From positions 186,001 to 250,000 of the forward strand of contig JANFNE010000029.1 in NCBI GenBank assembly GCA_024867545.1: a stretch of 64,000 nt of DNA, read 5' to 3'. Both the position numbers and the translations under genes were made by a program. Position 1 is the stretch's first letter. Each line of letters starts with the position of its first letter. This document shows positions 11,350-21,258 of the stretch, in pieces. The notes under the pieces are model-generated. The model was not told where the DNA came from, did not search any database, and was given only the letters and a program-made list of their open reading frames with translations. The DNA comes from Phytopythium helicoides (taxonomy: Eukaryota > Oomycota > Peronosporomycetes > Pythiales > Pythiaceae).

Positions 11350-11671
11350 GGGTTTCCTGGTGGGTACTCAGGTGTTGAAGCTCGTTCCGCACCTGTTAAT
11401 CCGGTCCACGTTCCTGTCCAAGCTGTTCAGGTCAATCTGTGACATTCACGTTCTGTCGCGGCGTCGTTTATCAATTCCCACAGGTCAATTCCTCTCGAAA
11501 AGCGAAAAACCTCCCCACCAACTATCTCTCCCGTATCAACTCCCGCAGTGGTTTCCCCTCGCAATCATTCCCTCCGCCTTTCTCCGTTTTCTTCCGCCCC
11601 AAAGCCGCCATATATTCATACATCTCTCCATAGTAAAATCCTCCCTCGCCACCTCCAAGCCCAACGACACC
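9281..11671. other. Long intergenic region upstream of the PB1-UBA gene
   Basis: No recognisable gene in about 2.4 kb. Open frames of 60-160 codons occur on both strands (the longest is 10550-11038, minus), but they overlap one another and lack family motifs. The region holds a CAG microsatellite at 11282-11348. The last 250 bp are pyrimidine-rich, as expected of a promoter and 5' leader. Confidence 0.5.
11282..11348 (+). repeat. CAG trinucleotide microsatellite
   Basis: About 22 CAG units interrupted by two CAA units near the left third. The tract sits some 320 bp upstream of the PB1-UBA start. A frame through it would give poly-Ala, and the other two give poly-Gln or poly-Ser. None joins a supported gene, so it is treated as non-coding. 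Confidence 0.9.
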
Positions 11672-12574
11672 ATGGCGACGCAGGTGGCGCTCAAGATGAG
11701 CTACAACGGCGACATCCACCGCGCGCGCGTGGACCTGCGCGCGTTCGCGTTCGCGGACCTCGCGCAGCTGATGGGCGCGACCTTCCGGCTGGCGCCTGGC
11801 GCGTTCGTGATCCAGTACGTGGACCCTGAGGGCGACCGCGTGAACGTGACGTCGGACGCCGACTTTGCCGAGGCCTGTCGCGTGTTCCTGGGCGCCACGA
11901 GCGGCGCCGAGCTGCACACGCGCAGCCTCAAGTTCGAGGCGCTCACGCGGCGCCAGCTCGAGTTCCACGAGCAGGTGGCCGACCCGCTCGTCGCGTCGCT
12001 GCAGCAGCTCATTGACGCGCTGCAGACCACGGTCGACAAGGTCAAGCGCGACGGCGTCGGCATTGCCAGCGACGTGCATGAGGCTGTGATGGACGCCAAG
12101 AAGTCCATCCAGGAGCTACCTGTCGACCACGTGCTGCACGAAACCACCGAGAGCGTCAAGACGGCGTCCACCGGCTTCTCGAGCTTCGCCAGCGGACTCG
12201 TCGGAGAGATCAAGCGCTTCATCCCGGAGAAGAAGCCCGCGGCAGAGCCAGCTGCGGTTCCTGAGCCGCCTGCACAGGTCGTTCCGGAGCCAGAGGTCGC
12301 TGTCCCCGTCGCCGCCCCGGTTGAGATCCTGTCGCCGGCTCCGGTTGAGCCCGTGGTGGCCCAGGAGGCGGCCGTCGAGGTCGCGGAACCCGCGCCGGCG
12401 GCTCCTGCGGCCCCGGCCGTCGCGTTCTCGGACGCCGAGGTCAAGTGGGCCGAGGAGCTCTCGGTCGTGCGCAACATCATCCCCGACGTGGACGTGGCGC
12501 GCGTCATTGACATGCTGGAGAAGAGCGACGGCAACATCCAGGTCGTCATGAACGTGCTCATGGAGGAGAGCTGA
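11672..12574 (+). CDS. PB1-UBA domain protein (p62/NBR1-like architecture)
   Basis: A 300-aa protein. An N-terminal PB1 domain (about residues 3-90) has the basic-cluster lysine at position 8 and an acidic OPCA-like motif, YVDPEGDRVNVTSDADF, so it could pair on either face. A helical middle region and a long Pro/Ala/Val/Glu-rich linker (about residues 187-255) follow. A C-terminal UBA-like domain occupies about 258-300 (RNIIPDVDVARVIDMLEKS then NIQVVMNVL). PB1 plus UBA recalls selective-autophagy receptors that oligomerise and bind ubiquitin, but there is no ZZ finger and I see no clear LC3-interacting motif. The frame extends upstream through a CAG tract to 11006. The ATG at 11672, which starts the domain, is preferred. 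Confidence 0.8.
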   Translation: MATQVALKMSYNGDIHRARVDLRAFAFADLAQLMGATFRLAPGAFVIQYVDPEGDRVNVTSDADFAEACRVFLGATSGAELHTRSLKFEALTRRQLEFHEQVADPLVASLQQLIDALQTTVDKVKRDGVGIASDVHEAVMDAKKSIQELPVDHVLHETTESVKTASTGFSSFASGLVGEIKRFIPEKKPAAEPAAVPEPPAQVVPEPEVAVPVAAPVEILSPAPVEPVVAQEAAVEVAEPAPAAPAAPAVAFSDAEVKWAEELSVVRNIIPDVDVARVIDMLEKSDGNIQVVMNVLMEES

Positions 12575-12830
12575 GCGCGGATTGCGGATGCAGATGCCAC
12601 TGGACGCGGCAGCTCAGCAGGACGACGGTCGATCAACCCCAGGACGCCAACGGACAGCGCGGGACGCCGATCGATCCATCCATTGAGTCGAATCGAGGGG
12701 TGTCGCCCAGATTGATTATCGAATAATGCACGTTTTGCTTGCTTTTCCATCAAGGTGACGAAAGCGTGTTCGAGGTGTTCATTCTAGTGTTAGCAGGCAT
12801 AGTCTCTACTTCAGGAAGGCGTCGCCAAGC

Positions 12831-14799
12831 TCAATACCGAGAGGACGACTTCTTCCCGTGCGTGCGCTGGTTGCCGTTCCGGGCCGTGCGATGTTGATGC
12901 TGCCGCACGCTCTGGTACTGCTGCGAGCGGTAGCGACCGGAGGGTGGCGTGCTGTCGACGAGACGCCCACGACCTGTTGCGGCCAGCGCTGCTCGAGGAT
13001 CCATGGGCTCGTTCGCAAGCTCCTCGACTCGGTTCTTGACCATCCAAAGCAGCATACCGCCCACACCAACAAGCGTCATGCTGAGCAGGAAAGTGATGAC
13101 GCTGACGGCCACAGCACCTTTCGTTTGCCCACTCTGTCCGCTCATGAAGAAGCCCATGAGCACCGGGATGAAGACCTCGCCCATGCCACAGCCGAACACG
13201 ATGAGCGACGAGACACGGCGAATCAGCAGCTCGTTGATGACGCGCGTGAGGCAGTGGATGCTGAGCGTGAACAGCGGGGCGAGGGCGACGGCGAACAGGG
13301 CGGTGCACACAGCGAAGGCGGCAACACCCATCTCGGCGCCGAACAGGATACCGAAAGAGCTCAGCAGCGTCACAACCGATAGGAAGAAGATCGAGTACAG
13401 GTTGAGCGCGTGGAACATGAACTTGGAAAAGAACGCGTACGAGGCGGCCAGTGCGCCGTAGAAGAGCGCCATGACAACGCACTGCCACACAGCGCGGTCT
13501 TGCTCGGACAACTGCGTCTCGGCTGCATCTGAACCCGTAGTGCTAACCTGTTCTTGTGCTTCGAGGACGTGGCCAATGTAGTCGTAGAAGAACGCTGCGA
13601 GGCCGAGCTGGATACCAAATAGGACCGTCGCGAAGATTGTGACGAGAAGGATGATGAAATTGTTCTTGGCATCGTACGTGTCCGGGTTGCAATTAGCTGA
13701 GTGCCCAATGTGCTTGACGTGCAGGAAAACGCCTCCAACAATGGGGCTGGGAACAGTCGGCACACGGCGAGTTGGGTCTTCAAACGCCAGCAGAGGCTGG
13801 TGCTCGTCGCGGCCGTAGTAGCTGCGAGGACACTGCAGCGACGCGACCATTACCATGGGGATAGCAGTCGCACCTGCCAGTACGAGGAACGCCCAGTCCA
13901 GATCGAGGTCTAGCGACATCAATACGACTGCACTGACAGCGCCCACGAACGTGCCGAGGCCATAGTAGATGTTCATCGACGTGACAAGGCTGCGTCCACG
14001 CTCAATCTTGTCGCCCGCGATCCACAAACAGCAGCGGTTGAGCCTTCATCGCATACACACCTATCAGCACTCCAATACCAGTCACCAAATATCCAACAGG
14101 TACGTACGAGATGTTGAGCAGCGCGGTCCAAACTCCCTTGGCGATGAAGTAAATGCCGACGCCGAGGTTCCCCGTGGCAGCCGCGACAGGCGAAAGACAC
14201 GCATACCACCCGCCGCTACAAAGCAGCAGCGCGACCACAAGCTGCTTGATGATATTCCGCTCGATGGCGACTCGCAGCACGAGCTCGCTCATGAACGACG
14301 TGACGAGCGCCGCTCCGCCGTGAGCCGCAAAGATCGGTCCAAAGCCGTACACCGGCGCGTCCAGCTGCGACTTTTCCCTCGCGAGCGCCGAGAAGAAGAC
14401 GAGCGCGGGTCCCAGCAGCCCCATGAATGCTCCCTGGATCACATATATGGTCTTGTACGCCACCAGCTGCAGCCTGAACTCGTCTTCCTCGTCCAGCTCC
14501 TCTGCAATCGGGATCCCCGCGCCAGTGGTCACCAGCGTCGCAGTCGCTCCAGACCCCGCCGCAGCCACCGAATTGGACGCGTAGGAGGCTGAAATCCCGC
14601 CCTGCAGCGCTGCATTCCCCCTCAGCAGCGCCGACGACTCGAAAAACTGCGCGCTGTTGCTGTTGGCGGCCGCGTGCGCTCGCGCCAGGCTGCTCACGTC
14701 CGCGTAGTAGTTTCCGGCGATTGCGGAGGCTCCAGGAGGCCCCCGGCGCTGCGGATTGCGCGCGCCGGCGGCGTGGGACGCGCCCAGACGGCTGGGCAT
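12831..14799 (-). CDS. MFS transporter interrupted by one frameshift
   Basis: Two overlapping frames together give one polytopic membrane protein of about 655 aa. The first (14799 to about 14029) has a hydrophilic N-terminus of about 110 residues, then membrane helices, ending in YAMKAQPLL. The second (about 14027-12831) resumes at once with WIAGDKIERGRSLV and carries the remaining helices and a basic tail. Removing one base from the AAA run at 14026-14028 restores a single frame, reading YAMKAQPLL-WIAGDKIERG. The fold looks like a major facilitator, perhaps of the FHS/MFSD4-like group (MGEVFIPVLMGFFMSG in the second half). The substrate is unknown. The shift is either a sequencing error in a short homopolymer or a recent inactivation, since everything else is well kept. 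Confidence 0.7.
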
Positions 14800-15184
14800 G
14801 CGCTGGCGACGCGTGGAGGGCGGCGGAGCGCGCTACGAGCGGCGGCAGGCGGCGCGATCGGCCGCTTGGGGCACTTGGCGAGGAGGGCGTAGCTTTCTCT
14901 GCCGGTTTCTTCAAAGCTGGCGGAGGACGGGATTTGATTGGTCGAAAAGGAGATGAATCAGTTGGGTGTGATTGGAGGAAAATGGGGTATTTTTGGCCAA
15001 TGGAAGATTGGAGGACCCGACGTTGGCGACCAACGACCTGTGGTGTGCACCACAGAAGGCGGGTCCGACGTATCGCAACCGCTCGACGTGTGCCATTCGT
15101 CGCCACGCACTTGGCCACCTCCTCTTCGGTCTCAATTGCAGTCTGGCCGCGACATTTGACCAAGCTCAGCACCAGTCGATTGGG
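14800..15184. other. Divergent intergenic region
   Basis: This 385-bp stretch separates the divergent MFS and methyltransferase genes and must hold both promoters. Open frames extend through the MFS side, but none has protein-like features. No clear initiator consensus could be fixed on either strand. Confidence 0.4.
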
Positions 15185-16099
15185 ATGGACGCGTTGCTCG
15201 CGAGCGAACTGTCGGCCGACACGCTGGCGGCGCTACAGGCGCATCTGATGATGCAGCAGGCCGAGGAGGACGCACAGGTCTCGGAGGACTTTCGGCTCTC
15301 GCAGTTGTGCGTTCGTCATGCTTGGTAGAGTTGGCTGACGATTGAGGATGCTCATGGAGCTGCGTGTGCTTGGTGGTGCAGCTGGTATGACGAGAAGACT
15401 GGCCGCGCGCTGGCGCAGGAGGCCATCGACCACAGCAGCGAGGAGCTGCGCATCGCGTTCGTGAGCACGCCCGCGGCCTACCGCGACTTTCTCAAGATCC
15501 AGAAGGAGGTGGCCGAGACGGACCCGGTCAGGGCCGAGAAAATGGGCGAGAACGTGTACCTGTTCGAGTACGACCCGCGCTTTGGAGACAAGTACGGCGA
15601 TCACTTTGTCTTCTACGACTACAACTCGCCGTTCGACATCCCCGAAAAGTTCCATCACTTCTTCGACTACGTGCTCATGGAGCCACCGTACCTGGTACGT
15701 TCTTCGCACAGCCCTGTCTTGCTCTGTGTTGTATGACATGTGAGCTCACTACGTGCCCACTCAGAACCCGAACTGCATGGGCAAGTTCTCGGACACGATG
15801 CGTTGGCTAGCGCGCGAAGTGCGCAGCGAGCCAGGCAAGAAGGATGTTATCATCAACGCGAGCACCTTCATCACTGGTAAGTGTTGTGTGGAATGTGAAC
15901 ACACCACTGGTTGGTGAGCTAAATTGTGTTGCGTGTGTTGATAGCGCGTGGTCTGCGCAAGGATATGCTGGGGGATCTGGGATTTACACCCACGGGCTTT
16001 TATCCGAGCTTCGAGTCAAAGTTGTCCAACCAGCTCCTCACGTACACCAACTACGAGTCCAAGCGCTTTGGCAAGTGCGAGGAAGAGTTTGACGAGTAA
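15185..16099 (+). CDS. EEF1AKMT1/N6AMT2-like lysine methyltransferase, copy 1
   Basis: Four exons: 15185-15306, 15382-15694, 15765-15876 and 15945-16099, giving 233 aa. Donors are GTGCGT, GTACGT and GTAAGT, and every acceptor ends in AG. Exon 1 joins exon 2 as Q-F-W-Y-D, a conserved point of the family. The product matches the PF10237-type methyltransferase (human EEF1AKMT1, yeast Efm5) that modifies a lysine of elongation factor 1A: FVSTPAAYRDFLK, then FVFYDYNSP, then the substrate-site motif. That motif is usually DPPF/Y but reads MEPPYL here, with Glu for Asp. The inverted paralogue at 22268-23186 has the normal motif with the same exon structure. Copy 1 may have lost or altered activity. 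Confidence 0.88.
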
Positions 16100-16310
16100 A
16101 TGGCGTGTGTGGTGGTTGCATTACGCCATCCTGCTCAACTCGCTAACCCATAATATAGACGCGGATTGAGCTTGACACGTGCGCCTTCGTGATGTTTTGT
16201 TGTCGCCACACTCATGCTACCAGTGAGCAAGGTTAAAGAACGATGTAAAAGCTTGATTAGTTTTCAAACGATGTAAACGTGTTATTTAAGTGTCGTTTTG
16301 CTGCTGATCC

Positions 16311-16544
16311 TCACATCCGTGCGCAGGCGAGTGAGTGCTTGCTCACATTCGACTTCTTCTTGCTTGGATTGGTAACGATCACGGGGCAGCTCGCCACTCG
16401 CGACAGAGGACGCAACAGTTGTGATGCACCACTGTCGCTTTTGTGAGTGGGGCGGAGCGTTCTCTGGTTCTTCGTTGGCGGAGTGGCAACTGGGCGAATG
16501 AAAGACTGCGCGATCGGAGCCATGATGGAGTGTGTGGCGGTCAT
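16311..16544 (-). CDS. Small basic protein, group C member 1
   Basis: A 77-aa protein starting MTATHSIMAPIAQ and ending KHSLACARM. It is Ser/Thr/Pro-rich with a Lys cluster just before the C-terminus, and has no signal peptide or membrane segment. It is clearly paralogous to the 74-aa protein at 20145-20369 (same start, spacing and end). Its last residues fit a signature shared with four other tiny genes nearby: S-x-[EH]-[SA]-[RL]-x-[FHC]-[AG]. A core promoter lies 29 nt upstream. No known family is recognised. Conservation between duplicates and the promoter argue for a real gene despite the small size. Confidence 0.65.
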   Translation of the reverse strand: MTATHSIMAPIAQSFIRPVATPPTKNQRTLRPTHKSDSGASQLLRPLSRVASCPVIVTNPSKKKSNVSKHSLACARM

Positions 16545-16572
16545 CTCGACTTGGACTTGTTTGATGCGAAGG

Positions 16573-16589
16573 AAATTCGGAACTGAGGC
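16573..16589 (-). promoter_or_regulatory. Initiator/FPR core promoter of small gene C1
   Basis: The minus strand reads GCCTCAGTTCCGAATTT, matching the oomycete initiator/FPR layout with about two mismatches, 29 nt upstream of the ATG at 16544. Confidence 0.5.
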
Positions 16590-17487
16590 TGTCTTCTTCT
16601 TCGCTCAGAGCTCAGCTGCGAACAGGATCAGAGGTTTGAGTCTTGGGCTGTCCCTAGCCAACGGCTTGGACCCCAGTCATGCCTGCGGTTCCACGCTCTG
16701 GCCTCGTCTATTGTCATGTGACGGGGTTGAATCTCTCGAGCACGCACGCGAGAAACGTCGAGTCGTCTACAGGCTACGTGTGGTAGTCGCGCGCTCGCGA
16801 GGGCGATGGCGTTGATGAGACGAATTGCATGCAGGACGAGTGCGTCGACGCACTTGGAGTCGCTATGCTTGATGAGACTTGCAGCCGCGGAGCAGAAACG
16901 CTGCATGGTGGAAATGTGACGGGCGGTCTGCCTGACATTTTACTTGACTTGTGTATGCTGCAACCCTGTAGACGAATCTGCGCATCAGGACCACGTCCTC
17001 GCAAGAGCGATGAAGCACCTATCAGCTCAGCTTCGAGCGCCATAGACATGGACAAACGAATGGAGCGCACTCTCGTTGAAGTCCCATGCAGCATGGACGG
17101 TGGGTGCAGTTCGTGCGAAGAATCCTTTACGCCAACCAACGTGAAGACAACCTGATTGCCTGTTGATTGCTGGCCGCGCTAGTCGGGCGACAGTCTCTTG
17201 CTCTTGAAGTCCGTTAGCCTCTCACATCTATCGAACACTGCACCAGCAAGTGGAATCGTACCCGTTGAAGGAAATTTGAGAGAATCTTGGTATTCCCCGA
17301 TGTTTTGATGCCGAATACACCGAGCTCAGGATGGCAGCTAGCACAAACGAGTTCACCACAAGCAAGAAAACTTATAAAACACCCGGAAAACATCCTGAGA
17401 ACTCGATGCGAGAGGTAACTCTGCTAATCGTAGAGTCAATTTGGTAATTCTGCCGCGATCGTTTGGAATCTTATCAGTGGTTTCAAT
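16590..17487. other. Duplicated upstream flank of small gene C1
   Basis: No gene is seen. The stretch to about 17110 is recognisably related to 20390-20830 upstream of the second C gene (for example the CTCTGGCCTCGTCTA / CTCTGGTCTCGTCTA and GAATC..TCG.GCACGCACG segments). The segmental duplication therefore covered gene plus upstream DNA. Confidence 0.5.
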
Positions 17488-17622
17488 TCAATGCAGGCGC
17501 CCGAAAGCTCGAGACTCACTGCGAGTGCTCGGCTCGTTGGTTGGCGTTTGGCTCGCGTTGGTATGAGACGGAGTGACCACCATCGGTTGCTTGGGTTGGA
17601 GCTCGAGGGCTTGCTTGGGCAT
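17488..17622 (-). CDS. Small protein, group A member 1 (44 aa)
   Basis: A 44-aa frame from ATG 17620-17622, beginning MPKQALELQPKQP and ending SESRAFGRLH. It is related to the 59-aa proteins at 18260-18439 and 21028-21207 (MPKQTPQLNPKQP and MPDQTPQLNPKQP) but lacks their middle and Lys cluster. A core promoter 29 nt upstream supports expression. It may be a shortened functional copy or the start of decay. No family recognised. Confidence 0.5.
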   Translation of the reverse strand: MPKQALELQPKQPMVVTPSHTNASQTPTNEPSTRSESRAFGRLH

Positions 17623-17650
17623 TTTCAGTTGAAGCTTGGGACTTGACAGC

Positions 17651-17664
17651 GAATTGGAGACTGA
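17651..17664 (-). promoter_or_regulatory. Initiator/FPR core promoter of small gene A1
   Basis: The minus strand reads TCAGTCTCCAATTC, two mismatches to TCATTYYNCAWTTT, 29 nt upstream of the ATG at 17622. Confidence 0.5.
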
Positions 17665-18259
17665 CCTTGTTGCCAGCCTTGGATGCAGTGATTGTGCGCG
17701 ATTACTGTCCTTGAAAGTCTTCAGTCTTTCACGATGAGTGTACAAGGCCACCTGCACCGCCCACCAGTTCGTACCAGTGCAGACCGCGAAGCGGTCTGAT
17801 TTGTGTGCTTGAAGCTGAAGCGTTCGACCACTTGACAATGTGCCATGCGCGGCAGCATCTAATGACGCTCGTGCTCTGAAAGAGAGGTGTCGATCTCGAT
17901 CTGCAGGGCCATTGGCAACTTTTGAAGACAGTTGAACCAATTATCGCTCAGATTTAGTTGTTCTTGACACTTGACTTTTGTATGCGTGTTTAGATGAGCT
18001 GGAGCACTGACCTCCCAATGTCCCTCGAGTCTATGAGAAGACGACACGAGGAATGGGCTGCTTGGTTGGTTTGAGTGCAACGACTCCTCGTCGATACTGG
18101 GCTTCGGTCTGCGAACTCCTTCGTCCATGCAGCAACACACTTCACAAGCAAACGCCGTTCGGATATGGGAATCAGCAAATAGGAAGTTGGCATTGACCAT
18201 TTATAGAGCGGAGAGAACTCGGCATGGGCTGGCGTTCGCCTGGAGAATGGGCGAGGACT
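17665..18259. other. Intergenic region between small genes A1 and A2
   Basis: About 0.6 kb without a supported gene. Overlapping minus-strand frames of 67-150 codons cross it but show no consistent protein pattern and overlap the A1 promoter. Confidence 0.4.
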
Positions 18260-18439
18260 TCACCGCATGTACGCGAAGGTTCGAGACTCGCGCGAGATGT
18301 ACTTCTTCTTCTTCGTGGGCTCTGTGCGCGTCTGGTTGGCGCTCATGGCTGCCTCCTTCGTCTTCTGCTCGGTAGTAGTGCTCGTTGGAGAGCTGACAGC
18401 AGGCTGCTTGGGGTTGAGCTGGGGTGTCTGCTTCGGCAT
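18260..18439 (-). CDS. Small basic protein, group A member 2 (59 aa)
   Basis: A 59-aa protein from ATG 18437-18439. It has a Pro/Gln-rich start (MPKQTPQLNPKQP), a Ser/Thr-rich centre, a run of four lysines and the C-terminus YISRESRTFAYMR. It is the same length as the copy at 21028-21207 and alignable end to end, with the C-terminal 13 residues best kept. There is no secretion signal; the basic patch could bind nucleic acid or act as a nuclear signal (inference). A near-consensus core promoter sits 47 nt upstream. Family not recognised. Confidence 0.7.
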   Translation of the reverse strand: MPKQTPQLNPKQPAVSSPTSTTTEQKTKEAAMSANQTRTEPTKKKKYISRESRTFAYMR

Positions 18440-18485
18440 TGCAGCTAGTTGACTGACTTGTTGGCTGGTTGTGGCGCTCGAGAGG

Positions 18486-18501
18486 AAATTAGTAAATGAG
18501 C
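18486..18501 (-). promoter_or_regulatory. Initiator/FPR core promoter of small gene A2
   Basis: The minus strand reads GCTCATTTACTAATTT, 14 of 16 positions agreeing with GCTCATTYYNCAWTTT, 47 nt upstream of the ATG. Confidence 0.7.
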
Positions 18502-19051
18502 AATAGGCGAAGCCAGTAAGTCTTCGCAGATTCCATGCCGGTAGCTGTCACCAAAGGCCTGCCAGCAAAGGAAGTTGCGACCAGCACTCTTTGGTGCAGA
18601 CTGTTGTAGATCGGAGAGCGTGGCGCGTGCGTGGCACCGGGACGGCACGCGCTCATCTCAACAGTCTGCCAAAATCGCTAATATTGCCGATATCTCTTCT
18701 CAACAGAGACTGATTAGATGAGGTTAGAGGAGTATGAGATGAGAGCAATGGTGCAGCGCCGCGACATTACGCAATATGTAGTGTTGACGGCCTGAGCTTT
18801 GGTTAACGCACCATCCATCCACAACTCTAGCGCCGCCCCTTTTCACCCCTGATGTGCAAGGATGCATATACCATGTTGAAGGACCTTCACGACGGAGTTC
18901 ACCAGACTTGCGTGTCATGTCCTGCTGAGGTCCTGTCGAGTTTGCGTAGTCGCTGAATGGACAAATCAAGGAAATCCATGCAACAATTCAACTCAAGTTC
19001 ACGCTGTGATATGGATTGACACTCTGCCACGTTGTTCTCTTCTACCATGGA
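18502..19051. other. Intergenic region between small genes A2 and B1
   Basis: Nothing recognisable in about 0.55 kb apart from the presumed upstream control region of A2 and the 3' flank of B1. Confidence 0.4.
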
Positions 19052-19249
19052 TCAGCGAATCCGACCGTGCGCAAGCGCCTCGTGAGAGCGCTTAGTCTTG
19101 GGCTTGATTGCGGGTGTGCAAGCGTCAGAGCCTACGGCAGCAGCGCTGGCAGCGTCGACCTTGTCGGTCTTGCCCTTGGTGTCGCCACCGCTGAGGTGCA
19201 GCACCTCGCGGAGCTTCGAGAGCATGGGCAGTGTCGGCTTGGACTCCAT
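19052..19249 (-). CDS. Small basic protein, group B member 1 (65 aa)
   Basis: A 65-aa protein from ATG 19247-19249 (MESKPTLPMLSKLREVLHL) with an Ala-rich middle and the basic C-terminus KRSHEALAHGRIR. The last 11 residues, SHEALAHGRIR, align position by position with SRESRTFAYMR-type ends of group A after a small shift. This suggests one superfamily. A decayed copy lies at 21668-21765. An initiator-like site lies 66 nt upstream. A frame continues upstream to 19447, but this ATG lies just downstream of the promoter and matches the paralogue's start. Confidence 0.65.
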   Translation of the reverse strand: MESKPTLPMLSKLREVLHLSGGDTKGKTDKVDAASAAAVGSDACTPAIKPKTKRSHEALAHGRIR

Positions 19250-19314
19250 GGTTGGCTCGCTGGCTAGTAGCGTCGCTGGTTGCTCGGGTGGTTTGGCTTG
19301 TGTGCTTGGCACGG

Positions 19315-19331
19315 AAAGTTGAATTGTGAGC
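19315..19331 (-). promoter_or_regulatory. Initiator-like core promoter of small gene B1
   Basis: The minus strand reads GCTCACAATTCAACTTT, matching the GCTCA initiator core and the CAWTTT element with one inserted base, 66 nt upstream of the ATG. Confidence 0.5.
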
Positions 19332-20144
19332 AAAAGCAAGTGGAGCCTGGCTTGCTTCCGTGACCTGGCGTTTAACGGGTTCTCGTTTCTGCTGAGCGAC
19401 TTCAACCGACCACTTCCTACATCAACAAGAACGAATGTTGGATACATAGCTCACAAGTCGGAGAGCAAGGCGAGGGCATTGCTCAAACAGTGTTGACGCC
19501 CCTCACGCATCGGGCCCGAGACACACCGGCGTTTTCTGATGGCCGTCTTGCCGTGTGCATCGGGAAGCTTGGCGGTGGACATCGAATGAAGGTCACCTTC
19601 ACTCGGTGCCACTACCAAAATGAGCCAAAGCCCGGCCACCTCGCGGCAGGAGGACCGATCGAAATATCATTTGGGTGGCGCGGCACACGCCGTTGGCAAC
19701 CCTGTCCTCCCTGCTCTTCATTGCCCAAGCGACAAAACCACCCAAACATTCTGTGATCGTGCCCAAATGCGTTGGTGATGCTAATCAAGAACTGACTGGG
19801 CACTTTAGAAGCCAACGGAGGTATGGTCTTCGATGATTCCTATGCGTGAGGTGGTGACTCGAAGCTATCGAGGTTGAGCAGCACACGATCACAAGAACTC
19901 AGCGTCCTTTGCCGTAGCATCGCGTGATGCAGCCACAAATGAAGGAACTGAGCCCAACTGGTGAAAATACGCTTGGAACCCAACGACACCAAACGCGAGT
20001 GAGCATACATATATGTATTGCTGGCCTTCGCTAGCGCGCTACATGTCTGCTAATGACTTCAATATTCGTAGGAGCGCGATGTGTTGGATCAAGTCTATAA
20101 TGCGATATATTAAAGGTATGAGCTTCGACCTGCTTCACTGTTCC
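19332..20144. other. Intergenic region between small genes B1 and C2
   Basis: About 0.8 kb with no supported gene. Short frames on both strands overlap and lack any resemblance to the neighbouring small-protein families. Confidence 0.4.
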
Positions 20145-20369
20145 TCACATTCGTGCACATGCAAGCGAGTGTTTGCTCATGTGCTTCTTCTTGGTCGGAC
20201 TGGTGGCGACCACGGGGCAGTTGGAGACCGGGGACTGAGGTAGAAGCAGCGACGACTTATCGGTGCTGTGGTTCGTCCTGATCGCTTTCTGGTTCTTCGA
20301 TGATTTTGTGTCGGAAGGGCGACCAAAGACTCGAGCGATAGAAGCCATGATGGACGGCGTGGCGGCCAT
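20145..20369 (-). CDS. Small basic protein, group C member 2 (74 aa)
   Basis: A 74-aa paralogue of the protein at 16311-16544. The start MAATPSIMASIARVFGRP aligns with MTATHSIMAPIAQSFIRP, and the end SKHSLACARM is identical. The centre differs but keeps Ser/Pro richness and a Lys cluster (TKKKHMSK). Conserved ends with a variable centre suggest selection on the termini. A possible weak initiator (GACTCAGTCCAGAATATT on the minus strand) lies about 50 nt upstream. Confidence 0.65.
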   Translation of the reverse strand: MAATPSIMASIARVFGRPSDTKSSKNQKAIRTNHSTDKSSLLLPQSPVSNCPVVATSPTKKKHMSKHSLACARM

Positions 20370-21027
20370 CTTTGACTTGGGCTTGATTCTTGGGGCGAAT
20401 ATTCTGGACTGAGTCTTCTTGGCTCTCGGCTTTTGGCCGTGGAGTGTGTCTGAGCTTGAGCGAGCTTGAGCAGCTAGGAGCCAACGACTTGATCACGGCT
20501 ACGGTTCCAAGCTCTGGTCTCGTCTACGGTCGCGTGGTCTTGTCAAAGTTGAATCCCTCGGGCACGCACGTCGAGTCGTCGTTTGTACCTTGCAGTCGCA
20601 CGCGCCTCCTTCGGTGAATGCCTTGATGAGACGAGCTGCCGTGGATTAGACGAGCAGGGCAAAAACGCTACATGGTGAAATGTGACGGGCGGCCTGACGA
20701 TGCCAGCACTTGACGTTTGTATGTTTTATGAGATGAAGCGTGGCGGTGCAGCGAATGCTCAGAGCCATAGACAGGAGAAAACGAATGGAGAGGGTCTTCT
20801 TGAAGTCCCTCGACTGGATAGTTCAGTTGCACGCGATGATGAATGAATCGATTCGACCACTACGATCAATCAAATGAGCGATTTGTCGTCTGCGTCCACA
20901 CCAAAAGACTCTGAATGAAAATTTGTCGTGGAAACGCAGATTGAATTTGCACTTTATTCACCGCGAAGATAGTCACCGGAACCTCTTGGGTGGCTGGCAT
21001 TTAGCCTTGACTTCTGAGAACGAGCTA
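20370..21027. other. Duplicated upstream flank of small gene C2
   Basis: No gene. Part of this stretch (about 20390-20830) is the counterpart of 16590-17110. Confidence 0.45.
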
Positions 21028-21207
21028 TCACCGCATGTACGCGAATGCCCGGGACTCGTTGGAGATGTACGTCTTCCTTTTCTTGGGCGGCGAGCGAGTT
21101 TTCTCCGCATTGACACTTCCCTTCTTCTGCTCGGCCGAGACGGCTCGAGTGGATGGCGCGGTAATGACCGGCTGCTTGGGGTTGAGCTGCGGAGTTTGAT
21201 CGGGCAT
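21028..21207 (-). CDS. Small basic protein, group A member 3 (59 aa)
   Basis: A 59-aa protein from ATG 21205-21207, the same length as the group A protein at 18260-18439. It starts MPDQTPQLNPKQP, has a Lys/Arg cluster (PPKKRKTYIS) and ends NESRAFAYMR. Upstream in-frame codons to 21381 exist, but the chosen ATG matches the paralogue and lies 38 nt from a core promoter with 13 of 14 matches. Family not recognised. Confidence 0.7.
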   Translation of the reverse strand: MPDQTPQLNPKQPVITAPSTRAVSAEQKKGSVNAEKTRSPPKKRKTYISNESRAFAYMR

Positions 21208-21244
21208 CGATGACGAGTGCTGGCCAATCGTGGGGCTGGAAAGG

Positions 21245-21258
21245 AAGTTGGGAAATGA
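21245..21258 (-). promoter_or_regulatory. Initiator/FPR core promoter of small gene A3
   Basis: The minus strand reads TCATTTCCCAACTT, 13 of 14 matches to TCATTYYNCAWTTT, 38 nt upstream of the ATG. Confidence 0.7.

Noticed and set aside
11006..11671. 222-codon extension of the PB1-UBA frame through the CAG tract (poly-Ala)
   Set aside because: No domain or conserved pattern; the PB1 domain begins right after the ATG at 11672; the tract is better explained as a microsatellite.
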